From: Neoroseomonas eburnea
GTDB taxonomy: Bacteria > Pseudomonadota > Alphaproteobacteria > Acetobacterales > Acetobacteraceae
Direction: 5' to 3'
NCBI RefSeq assembly: GCF_018129005.1
Contig: NZ_JAAEDL010000020.1
Coordinates: 1 to 64,000 of the forward strand
DNA length: 64,000 nucleotides
The notes beneath the pieces were generated by a model. That model searched no databases. It was not told the DNA's origin and saw nothing but the letters and a program-made list of their open reading frames with translations. Numbering within the stretch: position 1 is the stretch's first letter; each line of letters begins with the position of its first letter. Shown piece after piece: positions 49,029-58,284 of the stretch. The position numbers were made by a program, and so were the translations under genes.

Positions 49029-49532
49029 TCAGCCCTTCGGCGCCTTGGCGGCGAACCAGTCCGCCACCGCCATCAGGAGGTAGCCGAGCAGGAAGACCAG
49101 GTTGATGACGACGAGCCAATAGAGCTGCGTCTCGCTGACCGTCTCCTCCAGCTTCATCAGCGCCTTCAGCATGGTCACGGCGGAGATCGCGGCCATCGAG
49201 GCGAACAGCTTCTTCTTCAGCCCGCCGAAATCCACCGTGGTCAGCCAGGCCGGCCAGTCCCGCGTGCCGCCGGGGTCGATGCGGGAGACGATGTTCTCGT
49301 AGCCGGAGAAGATGACGATGACGACCAGCCCGGCCATCAGCGTCAGGTCGACCATGGACAGCACCTTCACGATCGCCTGGTGCTCCGAGAAGGTCATGGC
49401 GTTGGTGACGGCCGAATGCAGTTCGCGCAGGAAGGCCGCGAGCAGCGTGAACAGCGCGAGCACCAGCCCGAGATAGAAGGGCACCAGCGCCCAGCGGCTG
49501 ACGACGATGAGGCGCTCGATCAGCCGCTCCAT
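49029..49532 (-). CDS. YqhA/UPF0114 family inner-membrane protein
   Basis: A 167-residue protein with four predicted membrane helices: about 12-34, 58-78, 108-125 and 137-157. Family pattern: ERLIERLIVVSRWALVPFYLGL, then VIFSGYENIVSRID and LKKKLFASMAAISAV. UPF0114 (YqhA, TIGR00645) has no established function; distant similarity to SLAC/bestrophin-like channels has been suggested for such small proteins, but I cannot support it here. It starts 3 bp after the DenD-like gene stop on the same strand, so the two are co-transcribed. Confidence 0.88.
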   Translation of the reverse strand: MERLIERLIVVSRWALVPFYLGLVLALFTLLAAFLRELHSAVTNAMTFSEHQAIVKVLSMVDLTLMAGLVVIVIFSGYENIVSRIDPGGTRDWPAWLTTVDFGGLKKKLFASMAAISAVTMLKALMKLEETVSETQLYWLVVINLVFLLGYLLMAVADWFAAKAPKG

Positions 49533-49535
49533 GGC

Positions 49536-50519
49536 TCAGAGCCCGCGATCGGCGCGGGTGGCCGCGAGGTCGTCCTCGATGAAGGCGCGCACCAGGTCCT
49601 CGAGCGACTCCTGCTCGGCGAAGCCGAGGCGCCGCGCGCGCTTGGCCTCGAAGGCGGCCGGCCAGCCGACGACGATGTCGAACACCTCCCTGTCGAAGGC
49701 GAAACCGACCTTGTCGCGGGCCTCGCGGCCGGCGACGGCCTCCAGCGCCGCGAGCAGCTTGGCCACCGTCGCGCTGCGCCCCGGCGGATTGATGCCGCGA
49801 TCTGTGCCGAGGCCGGCGGTGTCCATCGTCGCCGCGTGCAGGAACCACTCCATGCTGCTGCGCGGGGAGCAGATCCACACCGCGAATTCCGGCGGCACCG
49901 GGCAGTCGGTGGCAAGCCCGAGCAGCGGCTCCCGGATGATGGCCGAGACGAAGGAGGACGCGGCCTTGTTCGGCCGCCCCGGCCGCACCATCACCGTCGG
50001 CAGGCGGATGCTGACGGCATCGAGGAAGCCCCTGCGCGTCGCGTCCTGCAGCAGCAGCTCGCCGATCGCCTTCTGCGCGCCATAGGAATTGGTCGGCACC
50101 TGGCGGCCGTCATCGGGCACCACCGCCTCCTGCCCGCCGCCGAAGGAGGCGACGGAGGAAGTGAAGATCACCCGCGGCTTCGTCCCCAGTGCGCGGCAGG
50201 CCTGCAGCACCGCCAGCGTGCCATGCAGGTTCACCTTCATGCCGAGGTCGAAATCGGCCTCCGCCGCGGCGCTGACCACGGCGGCGAGATGGAAGACCAG
50301 CTCCGTCCCCGCCGGGATGGCCGCCGCCACCGCCGCCGGGTCGGCCACGTCGCCGCCCAGGCACTGCACCGGGAAGGGGGCGGCGAGCGGCGCCGGGGCT
50401 GCGAGGTCGAACAGCGTCAGGCCCGTGATGGACCTGCCGCCCAGCGCCCCGTCCCTGGCCAGCCGTGCCGCCAGCTTGCGGCCCAGGAACCCGCCGCCGC
50501 CCAGGATGGTGATCTTCAT
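49536..50519 (-). CDS. NAD-dependent epimerase/dehydratase-family enzyme, D-erythronate dehydrogenase-like
   Basis: A 327-residue extended SDR. The NAD loop is GGGGFLGRKLA at residues 7-17, with a catalytic YxxxK in NSYGAQKAIGELLL and a Ser in FTSSVASFGG. The C-terminal half (RLPTVMVRPGRPNKAASSF, CSPRSSMEWFLHA) closely recalls DenD, which oxidises D-erythronate to the 2-keto acid in tetronate catabolism. No denK/pdxA2/otnC-type partner genes are nearby, so the substrate is only suggested. It is divergent from diaminopropionate ammonia-lyase (66-bp gap). The start is ATG 50519. Confidence 0.8.
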   Translation of the reverse strand: MKITILGGGGFLGRKLAARLARDGALGGRSITGLTLFDLAAPAPLAAPFPVQCLGGDVADPAAVAAAIPAGTELVFHLAAVVSAAAEADFDLGMKVNLHGTLAVLQACRALGTKPRVIFTSSVASFGGGQEAVVPDDGRQVPTNSYGAQKAIGELLLQDATRRGFLDAVSIRLPTVMVRPGRPNKAASSFVSAIIREPLLGLATDCPVPPEFAVWICSPRSSMEWFLHAATMDTAGLGTDRGINPPGRSATVAKLLAALEAVAGREARDKVGFAFDREVFDIVVGWPAAFEAKRARRLGFAEQESLEDLVRAFIEDDLAATRADRGL

Positions 50520-50585
50520 GCCGCGCCCTCTCCGGTCCTCGTCCCGGTTTGGCGCGGGGCGCGCGCCGGCGCAATATGGGCCACC

Positions 50586-51761
50586 ATGATCCCGACCCGT
50601 CCGTTCCGATTCCTTATCAACCGCCAGCACGGCACCCCGGGGATCGTCGTCCTGCCCGACGGCGCCTTCCGCCGCGCGAAGGCGGAGATCGCCTCCTGGC
50701 CAGGCTATGCGCCGACCCCGCTGGTGGACCTGCCGGACGCCGCCGCCGCCGCCCGGGTGGGCGCGGTCCGCTACAAGGATGAGGGCGGGCGCTTCGGCCT
50801 TGGTTCCTTCAAGGCGTTGGGCGGCGCCTATGCGGTCATGCGCCTGCTCCAGGGCGAACTGGCCAGGCGCGGCGTCGCCAATGCCGCCACCGCCGCCGAG
50901 CTGATGGACGGCACCTACAAGGAGGCCACCCGCGCCATCACCGTCTGCTGCGCGACCGACGGCAACCATGGCCGCTCCGTCGCCTGGGGCGCCCAGCGCT
51001 TCGGCGCGGGCTGCGTCATCTTCGTCCATGAGCATGTCAGCCAGGGCCGCCGCGACGCCATCGCGAAATGGGGTGCCGAGATCCGGGTCGTCCCCGGCAA
51101 CTACGACGACGCGGTGCGGGAAGCGCAGAAGCAGGCCGACGCGAACACGTGGTTCGTCGTCTCCGACACCTCCTATGCCGGCTACACCGAGGTTCCGCGC
51201 GACGTGATGCAGGGCTACCGCGTCATGGCCGACGAGGCCGCGGACCAGCTCGGCCAGGCGCCCACCCATGTCTTCGTCCAGGGCGGCGTGGGCGGCGTGG
51301 CCGCCGCGGTGTCCACGCAGATGCGCGCGCGCTTCGGCAGCGGCGTGAAGATCGTCGTCGCCGAGCCCGAGAAGGCCGCCTGCCTGCTCGCCAGCGCCGA
51401 GGCCGGGCAGCCGACCACCATCGGGGGCGAGCTCGACACGCTGATGGCCGGCCTCGCCTGCGGGGAACCCTCGCTGCTCGCCTGGCAGGAGCTGGAGCGC
51501 GGCGCCTACGCCTTCATGGCCGTGCCGGACGAGAGCGCGGTGGACTGCATGAAGGCGCTCGCCGCCCGCACGCCGCCGGTGGTGGCGGGCGAAAGCGCGG
51601 TGGCGGGCCTCGCCGCCCTGCTGCTGGCGGCGCAGGAACCCTTCGCGCGCGCAGCATTGGGACTGGAGGAAGCCAGCCGGATCCTGCTCTTCGGCACCGA
51701 AGGCGCCACGGATCCGCAGGTTTATGCGCGCCTCGTCGGACATGTCCCTTCATCAGACTGA
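50586..51761 (+). CDS. dpaL: diaminopropionate ammonia-lyase
   Basis: A fold-type II PLP enzyme of 391 residues. It converts 2,3-diaminopropionate to pyruvate and ammonia. The PLP Lys is K76 in GLGSFKALGGAYA (Lys78 region in enterobacterial enzymes). CCATDGNHGRSVAWGAQ and QGGVGGVAAAV form the cofactor phosphate loops. YKDEGGRFGLGSFKALGG is diagnostic for YgeX/DpaL. The long open frame extending upstream is chance; ATG 50586 gives the family N-terminus (LINRQHGT). It may supply catabolism of non-protein diamino acids. It precedes the ugp operon by 73 bp on the same strand. Confidence 0.92.
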   Translation: MIPTRPFRFLINRQHGTPGIVVLPDGAFRRAKAEIASWPGYAPTPLVDLPDAAAAARVGAVRYKDEGGRFGLGSFKALGGAYAVMRLLQGELARRGVANAATAAELMDGTYKEATRAITVCCATDGNHGRSVAWGAQRFGAGCVIFVHEHVSQGRRDAIAKWGAEIRVVPGNYDDAVREAQKQADANTWFVVSDTSYAGYTEVPRDVMQGYRVMADEAADQLGQAPTHVFVQGGVGGVAAAVSTQMRARFGSGVKIVVAEPEKAACLLASAEAGQPTTIGGELDTLMAGLACGEPSLLAWQELERGAYAFMAVPDESAVDCMKALAARTPPVVAGESAVAGLAALLLAAQEPFARAALGLEEASRILLFGTEGATDPQVYARLVGHVPSSD

Positions 51762-51834
51762 CATCGCTCTGTAATCTCTCTGCAAAGGCGTCCGGTTAAG
51801 CCGCCGCGTCGCCACAACGGGAGAGGACGACCCG

Positions 51835-53184
51835 ATGCACCGTCGTACATTGCTGACCGGGGCGATGTCCCTTGGCGTCGCCGCGCCCGCGCTGGGCCAG
51901 TCCCAGCCCATCGAGATCCAGTTCTGGCACGGCCTCGCCAATCCCCTCGGCGGGCTGCTGGAAAAGCGCGCCACCGACTTCAACGCGACCCAGACCCGCT
52001 TCAAGGTCGTGCCGACCTTCCGCGGCTCCTACCCGGAGACGATGGTCGCCGCGATCGCCGCCTTCCGTGCCGGCAATGCGCCGCACATCGTCCAGATGTT
52101 CGAGGTCGGCACCGGCACCATGATGGCCGCCGGCCGCGCGGTGAAGCCGGTGCACGAGCTGCTGGCCGAGACCGGCATCGAGATCGACTTCAACGACTAC
52201 CTGCCCGGCGTGCGCGGCTACTACAGCCTGTCGGACGGGCGGATGATGTCGATGCCCTTCAACAGCTCGACCACCGTCGTCTGGTACAACAAGGACGCTT
52301 TCCGCCGTGCCGGCGTCGATCCCGACAAGTTCCCGGAAACCTGGCAGGGTGTCGCCGAGATCCTGCCCAAGCTGAAGGCCGGCGGCGGCACCGCCGTGCC
52401 GATGAGCACCGCCTGGCTCACCTGGGCGCAGATCGAGAACTTCTCCGCCATCCACGACATCCCCCTCGCCACCCTGGCGAACGGCTTCGGCGGGCTCGGC
52501 ACGGAACTGCGCATCAACAACCCGCTGGTGCAGCGCCACATGGCCGCGCTGGTGGATTGGCAGCGTGACGGGATGTTCCGCTACGGCGGCCGCAACAACG
52601 CCGGCGAGCCCGCCTTCCCGAACGGGGAGGCGGCGATCATGTTCACCTCCTCCGGCTTCCGCGCCCGGGTGCAGCGGGAAGCGCGCTTCAACTGGGGCGT
52701 GGCGATGCTGCCCTACTACCAGGGCACGCCGAACGCGCCGATCAACAGCATCATCGGCGGCGCCAGCCTCTGGGTGATGAACAAGGGTCCGGCCGCCGGC
52801 GGCGGGCGTTCCCGCGACGAGTTCCAGGGCGTCGCCGAGTTCTTCAAGTACCTCAGCAACCCCGAGGTGGACGCGCAGTGGCACATGGACACGGGCTATG
52901 TCCCGGTGCGCCGCGCCTCCTACGCCCTCGCGCGCGACCGCGGCTTCTACCGCGACAATCCCGGCGCGGACGTGCCGATCGAGCAGCTCCTGCGCGGCGG
53001 CGGCACGCTGACCGACAACAGCCGCGGCATCCGCCTGGGCGGCTTCGTCGAGATCCGCACCATCATGGAGGAAGAGCTCGAGCGCTCCTTCCAGGGCCAG
53101 CAGACGGCCCAGCAGGCGCTGGTGAACGCGACCAACCGCGGCAACCAGGTGCTGCGCAACTTCGAGCGCGCCAACCGCGGCTGA
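51835..53184 (+). CDS. ugpB: glycerol-3-phosphate ABC transporter, periplasmic binding protein
   Basis: A 449-residue family 1 binding protein with signal MHRRTLLTGAMSLGVAAPALG. UgpB features: IQFWHGLANPLGGLLEKRATDFN at the N-terminus, GSYPETMVAAIAAFRAGNAPHIVQMFEVGTGTM, MPFNSSTTVVWYNKDAFR, and FNWGVAMLPYYQGTPNAPINSIIGGASLWVM. It binds sn-glycerol-3-phosphate or glycerophosphodiesters and is the first gene of ugpBAEC. Upstream sequence (51762-51834) is relatively AT-rich (GACATCGCTCTGTAATCTCTCTGCAAAG), and a Pho-type box was not resolved. Expression by phosphate starvation is usual for the family. Confidence 0.93.
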   Translation: MHRRTLLTGAMSLGVAAPALGQSQPIEIQFWHGLANPLGGLLEKRATDFNATQTRFKVVPTFRGSYPETMVAAIAAFRAGNAPHIVQMFEVGTGTMMAAGRAVKPVHELLAETGIEIDFNDYLPGVRGYYSLSDGRMMSMPFNSSTTVVWYNKDAFRRAGVDPDKFPETWQGVAEILPKLKAGGGTAVPMSTAWLTWAQIENFSAIHDIPLATLANGFGGLGTELRINNPLVQRHMAALVDWQRDGMFRYGGRNNAGEPAFPNGEAAIMFTSSGFRARVQREARFNWGVAMLPYYQGTPNAPINSIIGGASLWVMNKGPAAGGGRSRDEFQGVAEFFKYLSNPEVDAQWHMDTGYVPVRRASYALARDRGFYRDNPGADVPIEQLLRGGGTLTDNSRGIRLGGFVEIRTIMEEELERSFQGQQTAQQALVNATNRGNQVLRNFERANRG

Positions 53185-53212
53185 TGACAGGCGCGGCGCC
53201 GCGGAGGCTTGA

Positions 53213-54094
53213 TTGAGAAAGAAGGTCATCTTCCGCGGCGCCGCGCTGCCCTATCTGCTGCTGATGCCGCAGATGGCGGTGACGCTGGTCTTCTTCTTCT
53301 GGCCGGCCGGCATGGCGGTCTGGCAATCGACGCTGCGCCAGGACGCCTTCGGCCTGCGCACCGAATTCGTCGCCTTCGAGAACTTCCTCGACCTCTTCCA
53401 CGACCCGATCTACCTCAACGCCGCCTGGAACACCGTCATCTTCGCCTCCTCGGTCGCGGCGCTGGCGCTCGGCGCGGCCTTGTTCCTCGCGGTCCAGGCC
53501 GACAAGCAGATCCGCGGCGCGGGCGTCTACAAGACCCTGCTCATCTGGCCCTATGCGGTCGCTCCCGCGCTCGCCGCGGTGCTGTGGCTGTTCATCTTCC
53601 ACCCCTCGATCGGCCTCGTCGGCCGCGGCTTCGGTGCGCTCGGCATCGAATGGGACTACCGGGTGAATGGCGGGCAGGCGATGGCGATGGTGATCATCGC
53701 CGCGGCGTGGAAGCAGGTTTCCTACAACTTCATCTTCTTCCTCGCCGGGCTGCAGTCGATCCCGAGTTCGGTGCTGGAAGCCGCGGCGATCGACGGGGCA
53801 CGGCCGATGCGCCGCTTCTGGACGGTGGTCTTCCCGCTGCTCTCGCCCACCGCCTTCTTCCTGCTGGTGGTGAACCTGGTCTACGCCTTCTTCGACACCT
53901 TCGGCATCATCCACGCGCTGACGCGCGGCGGGCCCGGCAATGCGACCGAGACGCTGATCTACAAGGTCTATGTCGATGGCGTGCAGAACCTCAACCTCGG
54001 TTCCTCCGCCGCGCAGAGCGTGATCCTGATGATCATCGTCATCGCCCTGACGGCCATCCAGTTCCGCTTCATCGAACGCCGGGTCCACTACTGA
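53213..54094 (+). CDS. ugpA: glycerol-3-phosphate ABC transporter permease
   Basis: A 293-residue inner-membrane permease with six helices. The EAA loop is [21 protein letters not shown] near residue 190, which contacts the ATPase. [21 protein letters not shown] and [14 protein letters not shown] are typical UgpA. The start is TTG at 53213, 28 bp after ugpB, with GGAGG a few bases upstream; no in-frame ATG nearby would keep the first helix. The stop overlaps ugpE by one base (TGATG). Confidence 0.92.
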   Translation: MRKKVIFRGAALPYLLLMPQMAVTLVFFFWPAGMAVWQSTLRQDAFGLRTEFVAFENFLDLFHDPIYLNAAWNTVIFASSVAALALGAALFLAVQADKQIRGAGVYKTLLIWPYAVAPALAAVLWLFIFHPSIGLVGRGFGALGIEWDYRVNGGQAMAMVIIAAAWKQVSYNFIFFLAGLQSIPSSVLEAAAIDGARPMRRFWTVVFPLLSPTAFFLLVVNLVYAFFDTFGIIHALTRGGPGNATETLIYKVYVDGVQNLNLGSSAAQSVILMIIVIALTAIQFRFIERRVHY

Positions 54095-54990
54095 TGTCGG
54101 GTGCGGCCATCGACGTCGAGGCGCTTGCCGCCGCTTCCCGCCGCCGCCGCGCGCGCGAGCGGATGCTGACGCATCTCGCCCTGGTCCTCGGGGTTGCCGT
54201 CTTCGCCCTGCCGATCTGGATCACCATCGTCGGGTCCACGCACGACACCGACACGATCGGCCGCGGCGACGTGCCGCTGCTGCCGGGCGGCGAGGCCCTT
54301 CACAACTATACGACCGCCTGGTTCCAGGGCGGCGGCGGGCGCAACACCTTCGCCGTGCCGGCCAGCACCATGCTGCTCAACAGCCTGGTCATGGCGCTGC
54401 TGATCGCCTGCGGGAAGATCGCCATCTCGCTGCTCTCGGCCTTCGCGGTGGTGTTCTTCTCCTTCCCGCTGCGCATGGTCTTCTTCTGGATGATCTTCAT
54501 CACCCTGATGCTGCCGGTCGAGGTGCGCATCATCCCGACCTTCCAGGTGATGACCGATCTCTCGCTGATCGACAGCATGACCGGCCTGACCCTGCCGCTC
54601 ATCGCCTCGGCCACCGCCACGCTGCTGTTCCGCCAGTTCTTCCTCACCATCCCCGACGAGTATGTCGAGGCCGCCAAGGTGGACGGCGCCGGTCCGCTGC
54701 GTTTCCTCAAGGACGTGGTGCTGCCGCTCTCGGTGACCAATATCGCCGCGCTCTTCGTCATCCTCTTCATCTATGGCTGGAACCAGTATCTCTGGCCGCT
54801 GCTGATGGTGTCGAACCGCGACCTCGAGACCATCATCGTCGGCCTGACCAAGATGATCGGCATCGGCGACACGCAGAACGAGTGGAACCTCATCATGGCC
54901 ACCGCGGTCTTCGCCCTGCTGCCGCCGGTCGCCGTCGTGGTGCTGTTGCAGCGCTGGTTCATCAAGGGCCTGACCGAGACGGAGAAGTAG
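54094..54990 (+). CDS. ugpE: glycerol-3-phosphate ABC transporter permease
   Basis: A 298-residue permease of the MalG type, partner of UgpA. EAA loop [22 protein letters not shown] near residue 200. [23 protein letters not shown] and [19 protein letters not shown] match UgpE. The N-terminus has a basic, Ala-rich lead of about 22 residues ([15 protein letters not shown]) before helix 1, somewhat longer than in E. coli. Start ATG overlaps the ugpA stop, and ugpC starts 4 bp after its own stop, so translation is coupled. Confidence 0.92.
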   Translation: MSGAAIDVEALAAASRRRRARERMLTHLALVLGVAVFALPIWITIVGSTHDTDTIGRGDVPLLPGGEALHNYTTAWFQGGGGRNTFAVPASTMLLNSLVMALLIACGKIAISLLSAFAVVFFSFPLRMVFFWMIFITLMLPVEVRIIPTFQVMTDLSLIDSMTGLTLPLIASATATLLFRQFFLTIPDEYVEAAKVDGAGPLRFLKDVVLPLSVTNIAALFVILFIYGWNQYLWPLLMVSNRDLETIIVGLTKMIGIGDTQNEWNLIMATAVFALLPPVAVVVLLQRWFIKGLTETEK

Positions 54991-54994
54991 CCGC

Positions 54995-56062
54995 GTGGCG
55001 AGCCTCGACATCCAGGGTGTGACCAAGGCCTTCGGCGCGACCAACGTACTGCACGGCATCGACCTCGCGGTCGCGGACGGCGAGATGGTGGTGATCGTCG
55101 GCGCCTCCGGCTGCGGCAAGTCCACCCTGCTGCGCATCGTCGCGGGGCTGGAGACGCCGAGCTCCGGCCGGGTGCTGATCGAGGGCCGCGACGTCACCCC
55201 GCTGGAGCCCGCCGACCGCGACATCGCCATGGTGTTCCAGACCTACGCGCTCTATCCGCACATGTCGGTCTTCGACAACATGGCCTACGGCCTCAAGATT
55301 CGCGGCCTGCCCAAGGCGGAGATCCGTGCCCGCGTCGAGGAAGCCGCCGCCCTGCTGTCGATCGGCCAACTGCTCGACCGCAAGCCGCGCCAGTTGTCGG
55401 GCGGTCAGCGCCAGCGCGTCGCCATGGGCCGCGCCATCGTGCGCCACCCCAAGCTGTTCCTCTTCGACGAGCCGCTGTCGAACCTCGACGCCAAGCTGCG
55501 CGTGCAGATGCGTGCCGAGATCCGCCGGCTGCAGAAGCGTCTGTCGGTCACCTCGCTTTTCGTCACCCACGACCAGGTGGAGGCGATGACGCTCGGCGAT
55601 CGGCTGGTGGTGATGCACGAAGGGCGCGCGGCCCAGGTCGGCACGCCGATGGAGGTCTGGTCGCGCCCGGCCGACACCTACGTCGCCTCCTTCATCGGCA
55701 GCCCGGCGATGAACTTCCTGCCCGCCACGCTGACCGAGGGTGGCGCCGCGGCGCGGCTCGGCGGCGGCGCGGTGTGGCGCTTCGCCGACGGCGCGCGGCC
55801 GGGCGGGGAAGGGCGCGCCGTCACGCTGGGCATCCGCCCGGAACACCTGCTGCCCGACGGCGCGGACGGCCTGCCGCTTGGCGTCGAGCTCGCCGAGCCG
55901 CTCGGCTCGGAGACTGTCGTGCATGGCCGGCTGCCGGACGGCACCGCGCTGACCGCGCGCCTGCCGGGCGGTGTCCCCGGGGAGGGTCTGCGCGTCGCGC
56001 CCGATCTCGCCGCCCTGCATGTCTTCGACGGGGAAGGCGGAAAGCGCCTCGATCCAGCCTGA
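54995..56062 (+). CDS. ugpC: glycerol-3-phosphate ABC transporter ATP-binding protein
   Basis: A 355-residue ABC ATPase of the CUT1 (MalK/UgpC) type. Walker [10 protein letters not shown] near residue 38, Q-loop [13 protein letters not shown], signature [14 protein letters not shown], Walker [17 protein letters not shown] and switch His in [10 protein letters not shown]. The C-terminal TOBE-like regulatory domain ([25 protein letters not shown]) is complete. The GTG start at 54995 lies 4 bp after ugpE. The last gene of ugpBAEC; two Bug genes follow on the same strand. Confidence 0.93.
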   Translation: MASLDIQGVTKAFGATNVLHGIDLAVADGEMVVIVGASGCGKSTLLRIVAGLETPSSGRVLIEGRDVTPLEPADRDIAMVFQTYALYPHMSVFDNMAYGLKIRGLPKAEIRARVEEAAALLSIGQLLDRKPRQLSGGQRQRVAMGRAIVRHPKLFLFDEPLSNLDAKLRVQMRAEIRRLQKRLSVTSLFVTHDQVEAMTLGDRLVVMHEGRAAQVGTPMEVWSRPADTYVASFIGSPAMNFLPATLTEGGAAARLGGGAVWRFADGARPGGEGRAVTLGIRPEHLLPDGADGLPLGVELAEPLGSETVVHGRLPDGTALTARLPGGVPGEGLRVAPDLAALHVFDGEGGKRLDPA

Positions 56063-56130
56063 GCACCCATTGACGCGTCCGGCGCCGGCCTCCCAGATAC
56101 GCGGCAAGAACACGGGAGGAATAGGCAGCC

Positions 56131-57108
56131 ATGAATCGTCGTCACGTCCTCGGCATTGGAGCCGCCGGCGCTCTCGCGCCCTTCGCCGTGCGCGCCCAGG
56201 CGCCGGTCTGGCCGACCCAGCCGGGCCGCATCGTCGTGCCCTTCGCCGCCGGCGGGCCCACCGACATCCCCGCCCGCCTGCTCGCGGACGAGATGTCGAA
56301 GTTCCTGCCGCATCGCCTCGTGGTCGAGAACCGCACCGGCTCCGGCGTGCTGATCGGCACCGACGTGGTCGCCAAGGCGCCGAAGGATGGGCATACCATC
56401 CTCTACACCACGGTCGGCCACGCCTATCTTCCGGGGCTGTTCGAGAACCTGCCCTTCGACCCGATGGCGGATTTCACGCCCGCCGCCTTCATCGGCCAGA
56501 TCCCGATGATCCTGCTGGTGAACAAGGATTTCCCCGCGCGGACCCTGCCGGACCTGATCAGACTGCTGCGCGACAACCCGGGCAAGTATGACTACGCCTC
56601 CTCGGGCAATGGCGGCGCGGTGCATCTCGGCACCGAGCTGTTCCTGCACATGGCGGGCGGGCTGCGGGTGAACCACATCTCCTTCCGCGGTTCCTCGGCC
56701 GCGATGCCGGAGGTGCTGGCCGGGCGCATCCCGATGATCTTCGACGTCGCCGCCGGCGCGCTGCCCTACATCCAGCGCGGCGAGCTGCGTCCGCTCGCCA
56801 TCAGCACCCGCACGCGCATGCCCTATGCGCCCGACATCCCGACCTTCATCGAGGGCGGCGTGCCGGAGTTCGAATGCTACACCTGGCACATGGCGATGGT
56901 GCCCGCGGGCACGCCCATGCCGGTGGTGCGGGCGATCAACGCCGGCTTCAACCGGGCCCTGGCGATCCCGGCGGTGCAGGCACGGCTGGCGCAGATGACG
57001 ATGAACGTCACCACCGACAGCACCCCGGAGAGCGCGGCGCGCTTCCTGGCCAGCGAGACGGCAAAATGGACGCCCGTCATCCGCGGGGCGGGCATCCGGC
57101 CGAGCTGA
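56131..57108 (+). CDS. Bug-type tripartite tricarboxylate transporter binding protein
   Basis: A 325-residue TctC/Bug protein with signal MNRRHVLGIGAAGALAPFAVRAQ. Motifs: RIVVPFAAGGPTDIPARLLADE, ENRTGSGVLIGTDVVAKAPKDG, DYASSGNGGAVHLGTELF. It is colinear with the next gene at 57184, sharing nearly every motif, and so is a tandem duplicate. The GGPTDIPAR loop differs from the other three Bug proteins in the window. It follows ugpC by 68 bp, but a functional link to glycerol-3-phosphate uptake is not expected. GGGAGGAA precedes the ATG. Confidence 0.9.
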   Translation: MNRRHVLGIGAAGALAPFAVRAQAPVWPTQPGRIVVPFAAGGPTDIPARLLADEMSKFLPHRLVVENRTGSGVLIGTDVVAKAPKDGHTILYTTVGHAYLPGLFENLPFDPMADFTPAAFIGQIPMILLVNKDFPARTLPDLIRLLRDNPGKYDYASSGNGGAVHLGTELFLHMAGGLRVNHISFRGSSAAMPEVLAGRIPMIFDVAAGALPYIQRGELRPLAISTRTRMPYAPDIPTFIEGGVPEFECYTWHMAMVPAGTPMPVVRAINAGFNRALAIPAVQARLAQMTMNVTTDSTPESAARFLASETAKWTPVIRGAGIRPS

Positions 57109-57183
57109 ACGGCCGCTCCCGGATGGAGCGGTTGACGCATGCCGAGGCTTGGTCCATGCGTCCGAACGTTCGGGAGAATGCAC

Positions 57184-58152
57184 ATGAACCGTCGTCACCT
57201 GCTGGGCCTCGGCGCTGCCGCGGCCCTCGCCCCCGTTGCCGCGCGCGCCCAGGGCTGGCCGAGCCAGCCGGTGCGCCTGGTGGTTCCCTTCGCGGCCGGC
57301 GGCCCGACCGACATTCCCGCCCGGCTCTTCGCTGACGAGCTGTCCAAGACCCTGCCCCAGCGCGTCATCGTCGAGAACCGCACCGGCGCCGGCGTCGTGG
57401 TCGGCACCGATGCCGTCGCCAAGGCGCCGAAGGACGGCCAGACCTTTCTCTACACCACGGTCGCCCATTCGGTGCTGCGCGCGCTCTTCCCGCGCCTGCC
57501 CTTCGATCCGGTGGCCGATTTCACCCCCGTCTCGCTGATCGGCGTGATCCCGATGGTGATCACGGTGAACAAGGACTTCCCGGCGCGCACCCTGCAGGAG
57601 CTGGTCGCCAAGCTGCGCGCCGAGCCCGGCAGGCACGACTACGCGAGCAGCGGCAATGGCGGCGCCCTGCACCTCGCGACCGAACTTCTGCTGCGCCGCG
57701 CCGGCGTCCGCGCCAACCACGTGCCCTATCGCGGCACGGCGGCCGCCATGCCGGACGTGCTGAACGGCACCATCCCCATCATCGTGGACGTCGCCACCAC
57801 CACGCTGCCCTTCGTGCAGCGCGGCGAGACCCGCGCCCTGGCGGTGATGGACAGCCAGCGCCTGCCGCAGCTTCCCGACGTGCCGACCACGGCAGAGGCC
57901 GGCTTCCCCGGCCTCGAGGCCTATACCTGGCACATGGTTCTGGCGCCGTCCGGCACGCCCGCGCCGGTGGTGGATGCCGCCGCCCAGGCCTTCGGCAAGG
58001 TCGCCGCGGATGCCGGGGTGCAGCGCCGCCTGGCGGACCTGGCGATGCGGATCGAGCCCGACACCTCCCCCGCCCGCGCCGCCGCCTGGATGGAGGCGGA
58101 GCGGACCAAGTGGGAGAGCATCATCCGCGAGGCAGGCATCCGCACGGATTGA
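57184..58152 (+). CDS. Bug-type tripartite tricarboxylate transporter binding protein (tandem paralogue)
   Basis: A 322-residue TctC/Bug protein with signal MNRRHLLGLGAAAALAPVAARAQ. It repeats the GGPTDIPARLFADELSK, TDAVAKAPKDGQT, VNKDFPARTLQEL and DYASSGNGGALHLATEL segments of its neighbour. The ATG at 57184 is preferred to that at 57178, because GGGAGA ends at 57177 and then has 6-bp spacing. The shared loop suggests closely related ligands for the pair. A family-C repeat begins 16 bp after the stop, followed by the convergent catabolic operon. Confidence 0.9.
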   Translation: MNRRHLLGLGAAAALAPVAARAQGWPSQPVRLVVPFAAGGPTDIPARLFADELSKTLPQRVIVENRTGAGVVVGTDAVAKAPKDGQTFLYTTVAHSVLRALFPRLPFDPVADFTPVSLIGVIPMVITVNKDFPARTLQELVAKLRAEPGRHDYASSGNGGALHLATELLLRRAGVRANHVPYRGTAAAMPDVLNGTIPIIVDVATTTLPFVQRGETRALAVMDSQRLPQLPDVPTTAEAGFPGLEAYTWHMVLAPSGTPAPVVDAAAQAFGKVAADAGVQRRLADLAMRIEPDTSPARAAAWMEAERTKWESIIREAGIRTD

Positions 58153-58167
58153 GCGTTCGCTCGATCC

Positions 58168-58276
58168 CTCATACCAGCGGCCGCTATTCGCGACCGCTGG
58201 CATCGGCCGTTTCGTGCCCTCAGGCGCCGGGCGCAAACCTCCGGTCTGCTTCGCTTCGCCGGACCACCGGCGGGCC
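58168..58276 (+). repeat. family-C repeat, copy 2 (109 bp)
   Basis: Same length as 18742-18850, with about 10 mismatches by eye and no gaps. Starts CTCATACCAG and ends CCGGCGGGCC. Contains CAGCGGCCGCTATTCGCGACCGCTGG, itself an imperfect palindrome. It lies between convergent genes. Confidence 0.8.
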
Positions 58277-58284
58277 GCATCGCG

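Noticed and set aside
55678..58236. Open frame of 852 codons on the minus strand
   Set aside because: It is antisense to ugpC and two Bug genes. The apparent internal repetition simply mirrors the two tandem Bug paralogues.
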